Below are positions 1-7,882 of a DNA stretch of 64,000 nt, piece by piece (the stretch's first letter is position 1; each line of letters opens with the position of its first letter). The stretch comes from Candidatus Fermentithermobacillus carboniphilus. Its GTDB lineage: Bacteria > Bacillota > Sulfobacillia > Fermentithermobacillales > Fermentithermobacillaceae. Location of the stretch: the NCBI GenBank assembly GCA_018208355.1, contig CP062796.1, positions 62,001-126,000 on the forward strand, given 5' to 3'. The position numbers were made by a program, and so were the translations under genes. Under the pieces are notes generated by a model. It did no database searches. It was not told the DNA's origin and saw only the letters and a list, made by a program, of their open reading frames with translations.

Positions 1-26
1 ACAGTATCGAGAGGGTATTTTAGGAA

Positions 27-70
27 CTCGGAAGGCCAGTGGAAAACCTTTGCCGCACCGGCCTTCCGAG
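27..70 (-). terminator. Inverted repeat, possible terminator of the permease remnant
   Basis: A perfect 11-bp inverted repeat (CTCGGAAGGCC at 27-37, GGCCTTCCGAG at 60-70) flanks a 22-nt spacer. It lies just past the stop of the decayed permease on the reverse strand. No strong T-run follows, so a rho-independent terminator is only a possibility. Confidence 0.4.
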
Positions 71-89
71 CCTGCTTGTCATTGGATTA

Positions 90-396
90 TTACCTGATCA
101 ACCAGAAGTAGTACAGCAGCGGCAATGCGAGGACGAAAAGACCTGGTCATCAGTATGAGTGAGACTGTTATTGGCCCTTTTGGCACCCCGGCAGCGCCAA
201 GAGTGGCCGGCACTACGGCCAGAACGTAAGCCATGGTGACGAATATGGTGACGAATGTAGTAGACCAGCTAGGACCTCGGTCCGAACACTGGTGTTCCAA
301 TCGCTGAGTTTGAAAAGTCGTTCGAGAAGGGACAAGCCACCTTTGATACCAGCGGTTGTCTCAGGTAATTTTGCTATCTTTTTTCGTTTGTACCTC
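90..396 (-). pseudogene. Decayed NCS2/AzgA-type purine permease remnant
   Basis: I see fragments of a nucleobase permease on the reverse strand in three reading frames. The N-terminal block (LERLFKLSDWNTSVRTEVLAG) reads in one frame. The next block (FVTMAYVLAVVPATLGAAG) reads in a second. A permease-like C-terminus (VLALPLLYYFWLIR, then TAA at 90-92) reads in a third. About 60 recognisable residues remain of a family normally over 400, so a large internal part is gone. A 12-bp tandem duplication (TTCGTCACCAT repeated) lies at the first frame change. An AAGGAGG site survives upstream but has no clear start codon after it. The remnant sits directly downstream of the adenine-deaminase-type gene, the usual place for an adenine permease. 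The permease identity is inferred from motif similarity. Confidence 0.6.
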
Positions 397-482
397 CTTA
401 CACGCGTCTGACTTAATAGACTTGAACGTGGACTCACCTGTGGCTTGTGTGTCCGTAGGTGGAGTCCCGATCTAGGTCCCAT

Positions 483-2318
483 CTACCATAAGAGCGGCAC
501 CGGAGTTTCATCCACCATGTCGAAGATACCCTGGTCGGTGATGACGTACCGCCACGGATCGCAGGTCAGGAAAGCGAAAGAAAGCACATCCAGGGGCTGC
601 TGTTCCAGCGCCTGCGCCAGGTGGTAGGGCATCCTGTGGACGGGTACCGTGCTTTCGCCGCCTTTACGCAAGGATACAGCTGCCTGTTCCAACTTTCTGA
701 TACCTGCGGCAACTTCTTCAGCAGGCGCATCTGACATCAGTCCGAAAATGGGGAGTGCCAGTTCGGCCAGGACCTTCCCGTCTTCGACGACCACGATGCC
801 GCCCTGGAGCTCAGCGATCCGGTTTACGGCAAAAGCCATATCCCGGTCGTTGGTGCCGACTACCGAAATGTTGTGGCTGTCGTGAAGCACGCTCATGGCG
901 ACCGCTCCACGCTGAAATCCCCACTGCCAGAAACTTATGCCGATCTTTCCTGTTTCGCGGTGCCGTTCCACGACCGCTACTTTATTGATCCCGCGGCTTG
1001 GATCGGGCAATACCTCACCGTCGCGTACTGGAAGAGGCTGTATTATGTCATCCTTCGTACCCGTCCAGAAACAGGGAGGTATAACCAGAGCCCGAACGTC
1101 GTGTCTGCCTGGTGGGGCAGCTACTCTGAAGTCATCGGCTGTCACCTTGCGGGCGAGCCGGACGGTCTCCCGGGCGTAGGCGGGGGCGTACCTTGCGGGT
1201 AGAGGTTGGATGAGCTCACCGTCACGAGCCACTTCCCGACCGTTTGCGAAGACCCGCGACACCACGACTCCTTCCAGGTCGGTTATTACTAGAATGTCGG
1301 CGTAACGACCAGGGGCGATGCCGCCATGGTCCCTGTCCAACCGCCAGTGCCGGGCGTTATTGATGGTCGCCATTTGGTATGCCCGGATCGGCGGGACGCC
1401 CAGCTTGATAGCTGAGCGGACTTCGTTGTCGAGCCCCCCGATTTCTAGAAGCCGTTCAGCCGGACGATCATCTACCGCAAGACCCACGCGGCTCCAATCA
1501 ATCTGGCTTTCCAAAAGACGGCGGAGGGTGGGAATCTCCCGCTCTACTTTGAGCTGGATGAAGAATCCCCTGCGCAGCATCTCTATAGCTTGTTCCGGCG
1601 TACGTGGGCTGTGAGTCGAGCCAATCCCAGCTGAAGCATAAGCCGATAGGTTTTTGCCCGAAAACCCGCTGTGACCCTCTATAGGTTGGCCGGTTTCGAT
1701 GGCTAGTTCCAGAAGGCCCCAGAGTCGCTCATCACCGTTGTATATGCGTTGAGGGTCCATCATCTCTCCAAGCCCCATGACCCGAGGCCAGGACAGGGCT
1801 TCGCGGGCCTCCTGTGCCCCGATGTATCCGCCCGTAGTCTCTACGTTGCTGGGAGGTGTGGCGGACGAGACTTGGACATAGACTTTTTGGGGTAGTCCCT
1901 CAGTGTTTTCAAGTATGTAGCGGATGGCGTCTAGGCTGCCGGAAGCACATGCCTCATGGGGGTCTTCCACCAAGACGGTGATTCCCCTGGGAAGAGTAAC
2001 TTCTGCATGCCGCCAAGGGGCAAGGCGTGAGCTCTCGATGTGGTAGTGAGGGTCCACAAAGCCGGGTACGAGATAGGCGCCTTTGACGTTAACTACGTGG
2101 GTCATGCGTCCGATGCATCCCGTTGCGTCACCCACGAGAGCTATCCGCTCGCCGCTGATGGCGATATCGACTGGCTCCTCAACCTCCCCAGTATACACGT
2201 TCACCAGACGTCCGCCCTGAAGGACCAGGTCTGCAGGGGATTTACCCAGAGCGACAGAGATCAGTTTCCGTCTTAGGGCGGCTTCATCTGAAGCCAAGTC
2301 GCGTCTAAATTGTCGCAT
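483..2318 (-). CDS. Adenine deaminase-family amidohydrolase
   Basis: 611 residues, the usual length for Ade, which deaminates adenine to hypoxanthine in purine salvage. An N-terminal composite domain leads to the metal site PGFVDPHYHIESS (His91, His93), then EDPHEA, EGHSGFSGKNL, a GIGSTH block, AVDDRP, and a C-terminal domain ending in CDPWRYV. Two blocks deviate from the classical enzyme: the usual SDHE is STHS, and the residue after DDR is Pro rather than His. It could therefore be an Ade paralogue with a shifted substrate, and I leave the symbol open. The ATG follows a good SD (AGGAGG, 8 nt). No purine riboswitch is recognisable in the 197-nt divergent spacer. Its downstream partner permease is a pseudogene. 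Confidence 0.85.
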   Translation of the reverse strand: MRQFRRDLASDEAALRRKLISVALGKSPADLVLQGGRLVNVYTGEVEEPVDIAISGERIALVGDATGCIGRMTHVVNVKGAYLVPGFVDPHYHIESSRLAPWRHAEVTLPRGITVLVEDPHEACASGSLDAIRYILENTEGLPQKVYVQVSSATPPSNVETTGGYIGAQEAREALSWPRVMGLGEMMDPQRIYNGDERLWGLLELAIETGQPIEGHSGFSGKNLSAYASAGIGSTHSPRTPEQAIEMLRRGFFIQLKVEREIPTLRRLLESQIDWSRVGLAVDDRPAERLLEIGGLDNEVRSAIKLGVPPIRAYQMATINNARHWRLDRDHGGIAPGRYADILVITDLEGVVVSRVFANGREVARDGELIQPLPARYAPAYARETVRLARKVTADDFRVAAPPGRHDVRALVIPPCFWTGTKDDIIQPLPVRDGEVLPDPSRGINKVAVVERHRETGKIGISFWQWGFQRGAVAMSVLHDSHNISVVGTNDRDMAFAVNRIAELQGGIVVVEDGKVLAELALPIFGLMSDAPAEEVAAGIRKLEQAAVSLRKGGESTVPVHRMPYHLAQALEQQPLDVLSFAFLTCDPWRYVITDQGIFDMVDETPVPLLW

Positions 2319-2515
2319 TATTTAACCTCCTACATAGATGTATATTAGATTGTAACAATTCGACAAAGCGTTCTTAGATTCCTTCTGCATCGTTTCTAGT
2401 TTCAGAGCCGCGCATCCCGGGTCCGGCACTAAATAAAGACTCCATAGTAACACTGAGAAGCAACTCCCGAATATGCTCAGATAGGGCAAAAAGAGCTGAC
2501 TTTCGGAACGATTAT

Positions 2516-3493
2516 GTGATCCGTGAGTCCATAGGGATTCTAAAACGGGTGGTCGACTTACTCAAAACCCACCCGTTACCGCGGGCCCGTTATGGGCCTT
2601 GGATGGGATTTGTTTCCCTGGGGGTGGTGCCGGTGCAGCCATGGCACGGAAAGCACATGTGGGTCTGGATCCTGGATCAGGTAGGGCCTCCTGAAAAGCT
2701 GGTTGATGGGGCAGTGACTTTAGGTCTTTCCGGAATACTCGTCAAAGCCTGGGACGGATCCACCTCCGGTAGCTTCCTCCGTCAGTTTTCCAGTATCGTC
2801 GGGCCCGCACACGAAGTAGGGCTCATCGTCGGGGCCTGGGGTTACAGTTACGGTAGCAATATCTCAGGCGAGGTAAAAGCGACTCGCAGTGCACTCGAGG
2901 CGGGTGCTGACTGGATCGTCATCGACGCCGAAGTTGAGTATGAGATACCCCAGGGCAAAGAAAGAGCTCTAGCGCTGGGTCAGAGCCTGGAGAAAGTCCT
3001 GCCGCGGACCACCGTCGTGGGATACACGACTTTTGCCATCCCTGATTATCATCCTGCATTTCCATATAAGGAATTCTCTAGTTTCTGCTCGGTTTGTCTT
3101 CCGCAGATATACTGGGGTCTAATGAAAATGCCCCTGGACCGTGCATTTACTTTGTCCCTGGAAGGACTCTCGAAGTATGGGGTTCCCGTCGCGCCTGTGG
3201 GGCAGTGTTTTGGACAAGTGACGGCTGACGAGATCGTGCGCTTCGCGTCTCTATCGAGAGACCGGGGGCTTCCAGGTATCAGCTATTACGACTGGCAGCA
3301 CGCCACAAGGGTTCAGCTAGAGGCCGTTGGGTCGGCACCGTATGGTCCGTACGAGAACGTGAGTTCCTGGGCAAGAGTTTCATGGAATAAAGCTGTCAGG
3401 AGGGCGGTACTCGACGGGACCGATCCCAAAGGGCCTGTGACCAGGGAGATGCTGGCGGTAGTCCTTGACAGGCTGCGACTTTTAGATTCATGA
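2516..3493 (+). CDS. TIM-barrel hydrolase-like protein with SLH-like C-terminus
   Basis: 325 residues, no signal peptide. The first 270 residues look like a glycoside-hydrolase-type TIM barrel, with strands such as GLSGILVKAWDG, GLIVGAWGYSYG, DWIVIDAEVEYE and LPQIYWG. The acidic pair in VIDAEVE and the Trp/Tyr-rich ends of strands fit a carbohydrate or peptidoglycan barrel (GH25-like or DUF1906-like). I cannot name the family firmly. The last 40 residues (WNKAVRRAVLDGTDPKGPVTREMLAVVL) resemble an SLH-like or endolysin-type repeat. The GTG start has no clear SD; a start at ATG 2603 inside the first strand is an alternative. It is divergent from the deaminase gene and stands alone. Confidence 0.6.
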   Translation: MIRESIGILKRVVDLLKTHPLPRARYGPWMGFVSLGVVPVQPWHGKHMWVWILDQVGPPEKLVDGAVTLGLSGILVKAWDGSTSGSFLRQFSSIVGPAHEVGLIVGAWGYSYGSNISGEVKATRSALEAGADWIVIDAEVEYEIPQGKERALALGQSLEKVLPRTTVVGYTTFAIPDYHPAFPYKEFSSFCSVCLPQIYWGLMKMPLDRAFTLSLEGLSKYGVPVAPVGQCFGQVTADEIVRFASLSRDRGLPGISYYDWQHATRVQLEAVGSAPYGPYENVSSWARVSWNKAVRRAVLDGTDPKGPVTREMLAVVLDRLRLLDS

Positions 3494-3595
3494 GGACATT
3501 CGTTTCGCGAAGAAACCTGCAGGATATCTGCCTTAATTATATCCTTGAGTCTACTTACGGGTGTTGAGCTAATCCACCGACCCGTGCGTTACGAT

Positions 3596-3614
3596 TACCA
3601 CCCTAGAGGTGGTA
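3596..3614 (+). promoter_or_regulatory. Hairpin sequestering the ribosome binding site
   Basis: TACCACC (3596-3602) pairs perfectly with GGTGGTA (3608-3614) around the loop CTAGA. The SD of the next gene (AGAGGTGG, 3605-3612) lies inside this hairpin, 5 nt before the GTG at 3618. Folding would hide the SD, so translation may be conditional. Thermosensor-like or factor-dependent control is inference. Confidence 0.45.
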
Positions 3615-3617
3615 CAC

Positions 3618-4298
3618 GTGGCAAACTGTGTAGTATGTAGCGCATCGAACCTGGGAATTAGCCGTACGCCCCTAGTGTTGGTCGACGGTGAGTGGTTCTG
3701 TGAGACGTGCCTGAAGAAAAGCAAGGGAAGCGTCGTGTGTTCAAACTGCGGCAACCGGCCCTTTGAATCTAACGAGCACTTCAAGAAAGTAAATGGCCGC
3801 TACCTTTGCACCGCTTGTTTGGAGCAAATGGGCATCATAAAAAAGTACGATTATATCGCACAATCCCTGGCAAAAGGGTCTACCCGTACTGAACAGGGCA
3901 ATAACCCCGGTGCGACGGCATCCCTGGGTGGCCTGCGGATACTTCTCGACAGTAATCTAGACCCGGGCGAGGTGATAATAGACGCAATTGCCGGAAATGC
4001 TGGCGAGGGTATGGCGTACTCAGATAAGCACGTCTTCGTGCTGAAATCCGGTGTTGCGACCGGAAGCCTGACCGGGCGAAAGTGCAAGAAAATTGATTGG
4101 ATAAATGTCAGGGATTTTTACGTAAAACCCGGGCCTCTTTACTGTTACGTGGAAGTAATTGAAGCGGGGGCGCGGCCAACAGAGTTCAAAGATATTAACC
4201 AGGCGAAAAAATCGGATACCGCCGTCACTTACCTTTCGGGGAAACAGCCGGAATTCGAAAAATTCATATCCGAGATGAGGTCTCGAATAAAAACGTAG
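3618..4298 (+). CDS. Zinc-ribbon protein with C-terminal beta domain
   Basis: 226 residues from the GTG at 3618, chosen over the GTG at 3609 because the latter overlaps the SD. The N-terminal 70 residues hold four Cys pairs: CVVC, CETC, CSNC and CTAC. They are arranged like two tandem treble-clef or LIM-like zinc modules. A Ser/Thr/Gly-rich linker follows. The C-terminal 120 residues are predicted beta-rich (DPGEVIIDAIAG, KHVFVLKSG, KIDWINVRDFYV, YCYVEVIEAG) and end in a helix (FEKFISEMRSRI), as in bacterial PH-like domains. I do not recognise a named family and assign no function. It stands between the barrel protein and the convergent rnhB. Confidence 0.7.
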   Translation: MANCVVCSASNLGISRTPLVLVDGEWFCETCLKKSKGSVVCSNCGNRPFESNEHFKKVNGRYLCTACLEQMGIIKKYDYIAQSLAKGSTRTEQGNNPGATASLGGLRILLDSNLDPGEVIIDAIAGNAGEGMAYSDKHVFVLKSGVATGSLTGRKCKKIDWINVRDFYVKPGPLYCYVEVIEAGARPTEFKDINQAKKSDTAVTYLSGKQPEFEKFISEMRSRIKT

Positions 4299-4308
4299 TC
4301 CGGCGAGA

Positions 4309-4974
4309 TTAGCTGAATTCAAGGGGGCCCTCAAGCCACGCTTCCACGGGGTGAAAAGAACGCCGGTGGATGGGGCAGGGGCCCTTTCGGTTCAAGGTGT
4401 CAATGTGGTTCTTTGTACAGTATCCCTTGTGTTCCGAGAACCCATATCCGGGGTAAACCTTGTCGTATTGTTGCATAATTTTGTCCCTGACCACCTTGGC
4501 CAGAATCGATGCACAGGCAATGGAAGCTACCTGGCTGTCTCCTCTGATTATGGCCTCCTGCTTTATTCCAAGACCCTTTATGGGGAAACCGTCCACGACT
4601 ACTAGGTCGGGAGTATAGCCTTTGAGCGACAACATCTTCACAGCTATCCGCATGGCCGAAAAAGTCGCCTCTGCTATACCTCGTTCGTCTACAAAGCGCG
4701 CGGACCTGATCCCGATGCCGTATGCGAGGCTGTGCTGAATTATGACCGGGAATATCGCTTCCCTCATACTTGGAGACAGCTTCTTGCTATCATCTATTCC
4801 CGGGATCTCCGGAAAGGGAGGGAGGATTACAGCCGCGGCGACTACCGGGCCGGCCATCGGGCCTCTCCCTGCTTCGTCAACTCCAGCTATGTACATTGCC
4901 TGGCTGCGCCAGATTCTCTCTCTTTCGTAGAGGCGCCTGACCCGGTCGCTGTCTTCTTCACGGGCGGACTTCAT
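4309..4974 (-). CDS. rnhB: Ribonuclease HII
   Basis: 221 residues. It cleaves the RNA strand of RNA-DNA hybrids and removes single ribonucleotides misincorporated in DNA. The family block GVDEAGRGPMAGP carries Asp33 and Glu34. The other acidic ligands are in VVVDGFPI and the GDSQVASIACASILAKV segment, and GYGFSEHKGY is the conserved C-terminal block. The ATG at 4974 was chosen because a CTGGAGATGG site precedes it; a GTG-like codon seven codons upstream has none. The gene is on the reverse strand below the germination operon. Its start overlaps the end of a doubtful small ORF by 17 nt. Confidence 0.95.
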   Translation of the reverse strand: MKSAREEDSDRVRRLYERERIWRSQAMYIAGVDEAGRGPMAGPVVAAAVILPPFPEIPGIDDSKKLSPSMREAIFPVIIQHSLAYGIGIRSARFVDERGIAEATFSAMRIAVKMLSLKGYTPDLVVVDGFPIKGLGIKQEAIIRGDSQVASIACASILAKVVRDKIMQQYDKVYPGYGFSEHKGYCTKNHIDTLNRKGPCPIHRRSFHPVEAWLEGPLEFS

Positions 4975-5140
4975 TAAATACCATCTCCAGATCAACGTGG
5001 TCCTTGGGAGTATTTCGACACAGCCTCCCCATGTCCTCTAACCGTCTGCTTTGAAGCTTAGAATGTTCGACAAGCAGCTGGCGCGCAGTCAGATGCTCTC
5101 CAAGAAATCTATGTGGTACCAGTATGGTGGATTCTGGCAC
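4958..5140 (-). CDS. Small hypothetical protein (doubtful)
   Basis: 60 codons from a GTG, ending inside the rnhB start and so possibly translationally coupled to it. The product is hydrophilic and His/Arg/Leu-rich (QLLVEHSKLQSRRLEDMGRL looks helical). I recognise no family and see no clear SD. The open frame extends further upstream without a start, so this may be non-coding spacer between gerC and rnhB. Confidence 0.3.
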   Translation of the reverse strand: MPESTILVPHRFLGEHLTARQLLVEHSKLQSRRLEDMGRLCRNTPKDHVDLEMVFNEVRP

Positions 5141-5175
5141 ATGGTTACTATGGGGGTTTGCCGTGAAGAATGTGG

Positions 5176-6459
5176 CTATCTCGGTTCCGGAGGTCTGAAT
5201 GTAAAACCGGACGTAAAGATGTGAACCTTGACGTCAAATGTGGCGTTCACGTCGCGGAATCGTTCTGGCCAATTGAAGGCCTGCCATTCTGGCCACGTTC
5301 GGAAACTGCGGTGAACGGTCATTCCGAGATCTATCACGTCTGCCCCAGTGGATTTCAGTTTTTCAAAAGTGGAAGCTAAAAGCCTTTCGAGCTGGTCTTC
5401 CGCCGTATAGACAAGGCCACGTTGTAATTCTGGAGAAACGTCTATCCTGCGCGTTGAGGTTTCCACGAGGGAAGCCGTTAACCTAATCTTAAACTGCACG
5501 CTGACCCGGTTTCCTTCTACCCGCACCTTCGGGGTACCCGAGAAGTGGTGGAACATCAAGACACCTGTTTCTTGTGGATCTCCCGGTATGGCTACGTGCA
5601 CATGCCCCCTTATGAAATCACCTTTGAGCATACTTGTGGCCATAGTCTCCTCTGAATTCAGCGTGCCGACCATTTTTTGGGAATCACCGACCTTCCGGAA
5701 TACGGCTGATCCCAATACCGCTACAGATGGCCTGGTGGTGTCTTTGCCCTGCTCTTTCCCTTCGACATCGGTTCTACCATCTTCAGCCTTTTCAGGCCCT
5801 GCTTGCTCCCGTTTTACTTCTTCGCCCTCGAGAGCGGGTGCGGCCAGCCCCAGATAGGGCGCCCACGGGTCCGACTCCAGGGTACTATAGCCGATGAGGA
5901 ACTCGTGTACAGTCACAAGGGGTACCGTACCTTGTTCCCGGTGAATGTTGATGAGGAGTTTCACGAGGTACGACGATGGTTCAGGTTCTTCTATTGACCG
6001 TACCTTTTTCAAGAAATCCACAGCTTTCCCTTTGGCGACCGCAACTAGAGTGTTGTGGCGAAACTCGAGTTGCCGGGAGAATACATCAACCAGCGGCGCA
6101 ACGTTGTCCCGGGCCAACTCCTCGCCGATGACGACGACCTGAGTGTGCATGGTGGTGACGTGTCTTGCGCTGATCCGGTCTATTTTGGACAGGGCACCCA
6201 GGATGTCGTTGGCTTCTGCCGATAGGACGACAGTGGCTTCGGTGCCGCCACCCTCGCCGCCTGCGCCGCCGGGACTGGGCCGGGCTTTCCTCGGGACGGC
6301 GATGACGACAGTCACGAGGAGCCTCTCGCTCTGCCCTTTGTCCACGCCGAGCAGGCTGACGAGGGAGAGCTCTTCAAGCTCCCGACGGCCGTAGCAGCCG
6401 GGGAGTAAGGCTAGCAAGATGACGAGCGCGACTACTTCTTGCCACCGTGCCACTTTCAA
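5176..6459 (-). CDS. Ger(x)C-family spore germination lipoprotein
   Basis: 427 residues. GerC lipoproteins sit on the outer face of the spore inner membrane and form the nutrient receptor with the GerA and GerB subunits. The N-terminus is a lipoprotein signal (hydrophobic run, then LLPGCYG with the lipobox Cys at about 22). Family blocks follow: VSLLGVDKG, TVVIAVPRKARP, and the C-terminal VDVIDLGM-like segment (ADVIDLGMTVHR). A charged Glu/Lys-rich insert at about residues 215-245 lengthens the protein relative to common GerCs. Its ATG overlaps the gerB stop by 4 nt, so the two are translationally coupled. Third gene of the gerA-gerB-gerC order. Confidence 0.92.
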   Translation of the reverse strand: MKVARWQEVVALVILLALLPGCYGRRELEELSLVSLLGVDKGQSERLLVTVVIAVPRKARPSPGGAGGEGGGTEATVVLSAEANDILGALSKIDRISARHVTTMHTQVVVIGEELARDNVAPLVDVFSRQLEFRHNTLVAVAKGKAVDFLKKVRSIEEPEPSSYLVKLLINIHREQGTVPLVTVHEFLIGYSTLESDPWAPYLGLAAPALEGEEVKREQAGPEKAEDGRTDVEGKEQGKDTTRPSVAVLGSAVFRKVGDSQKMVGTLNSEETMATSMLKGDFIRGHVHVAIPGDPQETGVLMFHHFSGTPKVRVEGNRVSVQFKIRLTASLVETSTRRIDVSPELQRGLVYTAEDQLERLLASTFEKLKSTGADVIDLGMTVHRSFRTWPEWQAFNWPERFRDVNATFDVKVHIFTSGFTFRPPEPR

Positions 6460-7820
6460 TTGGAAGGCCCTCCCCCGCGGTTTCCTTCATTTATACCCTT
6501 GGGACCTTCACCGGTTTCCGCGTTGACCTGGGTTCGTTGATTAGGCGTTTCGGTATCGCTCTCGCGTCTCTGTAGGTCCACGGACTTTGCCCTTGTATAA
6601 TCCTCTGAGTAGGAAGGATCTTCTTTCAGGCGGTCGAGCTGTCTTGAGACCCTTGCCGCCTTGTCGGAAACATTACCGAGTTTTCCTATCAGAAATAGGA
6701 GCCATCCCAGAGCCACTTCGATGTTTCCGGCGGTAACGTGGACGCTATCCAGCAACCGTCCCGCTTCGAGGATCGATCCGGGATTTGCCGCGATGCCGAA
6801 CGTCAGTGAGGCGACGGCAGGAACGATAGGCCTGTACGTGTGAGTATTCATCAGCTGGCTGAGGAGGACCAGCGTCATCATGTACGACACGCTGGCGTGC
6901 ACCGCCGACGCGAAAAACCAGGTAAAAGTGAACAGCGCTTCAATTCTCTGGAGAAATCGCCCAAGGTACACCGCCCGAGCGACTATACCCAGTGGGATTA
7001 CTTGCCGTGTGTTTTCGGGGTAAGGAAACATTGAGGCGACGACTATGACCGAAGCGACCATGAAAACGGTGGCTAGGCAAAGTCCCTTAAAGCTAGACCT
7101 GCCAAGATCCCGGGGTTCTCTCACGTAAGATTTGAGCACCGCAACCGCAGATAAGGAAGCAAAAAGTCCGGTGTGCGTTAGACCTTCTTTGAGTACCACA
7201 CCTGTGCCTAGACCCAGCAACGGATACAAGTGTCGGATGTCGAAAAGCCTGTAAGCGCCTAAAGCTACGAGCAAGATCGATACCACGATTAGAGGGAAAA
7301 AGAACGTCGCAGCCCTACCTACCGCCTCAAGTCCCAACCATGCCGCGTACATCGCGGCGACTATGACGATGCCGATTAGGATTTCCAGGGGGAACTCTTG
7401 AAGAAGACCTATAATTGCGCCTCCTGAGAAAGTCCTCACGCTGAGAGAAGTCGTCAGGATGAAGTAGACCGCCAAGAAGAGCCCGGCGATGTCGCCTAAG
7501 ACCCTGCCCAGAGTCAGTCTCAGCGACGGTATTATCCCGAGGTTTCCGGTACTGCGCGTCCACAGGAGCCAGCCCCATAGGCCAAAAGCCGCTATAGAGG
7601 CGGAGATTAACACCGAGATCCAGGCAGCGGTGCCTGCCCTGAGCGTCACGAACGAAGGGAACATCAGGAAAATCTTGGTTGCCAGGAGGTACAGTATCAT
7701 AAGGGTTAATTGCCTGCTGTCGACATGTCCGAGCTTAATGACGTCGAGTTCGTAAGCCGAAGGACCTGCTTTCGCCGCTCTGGCTCTGGTTCCTTTAGAT
7801 CCCGACAGTCTAGGAGTCAT
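6456..7820 (-). CDS. GerB-type spore germination permease
   Basis: 454 residues. It belongs to the endospore germination permease family (APC superfamily), the nutrient-binding subunit of the germinant receptor. About ten hydrophobic segments run from residue 38 to 390 (LTLMILYLLATKIF, ISVLISASIAAFGLWGWLLW, and so on). It has a 30-residue basic N-terminal extension before the first membrane segment and a hydrophilic C-terminal tail of about 65 residues (RQLDRLKEDPSYSEDYTRAK onward). Both are longer than usual. It sits 62 nt after gerA and overlaps gerC by 4 nt. Confidence 0.92.
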   Translation of the reverse strand: MTPRLSGSKGTRARAAKAGPSAYELDVIKLGHVDSRQLTLMILYLLATKIFLMFPSFVTLRAGTAAWISVLISASIAAFGLWGWLLWTRSTGNLGIIPSLRLTLGRVLGDIAGLFLAVYFILTTSLSVRTFSGGAIIGLLQEFPLEILIGIVIVAAMYAAWLGLEAVGRAATFFFPLIVVSILLVALGAYRLFDIRHLYPLLGLGTGVVLKEGLTHTGLFASLSAVAVLKSYVREPRDLGRSSFKGLCLATVFMVASVIVVASMFPYPENTRQVIPLGIVARAVYLGRFLQRIEALFTFTWFFASAVHASVSYMMTLVLLSQLMNTHTYRPIVPAVASLTFGIAANPGSILEAGRLLDSVHVTAGNIEVALGWLLFLIGKLGNVSDKAARVSRQLDRLKEDPSYSEDYTRAKSVDLQRRESDTETPNQRTQVNAETGEGPKGINEGNRGGGPSN

Positions 7821-7882
7821 CCTGGAACTGCCCTCACTTTCTCCTGTTTACTGGAGGCCCTTTCTGTAGTGGGTCATTTTTC

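Noticed and set aside
2319..2515. Purine riboswitch upstream of the deaminase
   Set aside because: The conserved purine aptamer strings and the paired loop motifs are not found in the divergent spacer.
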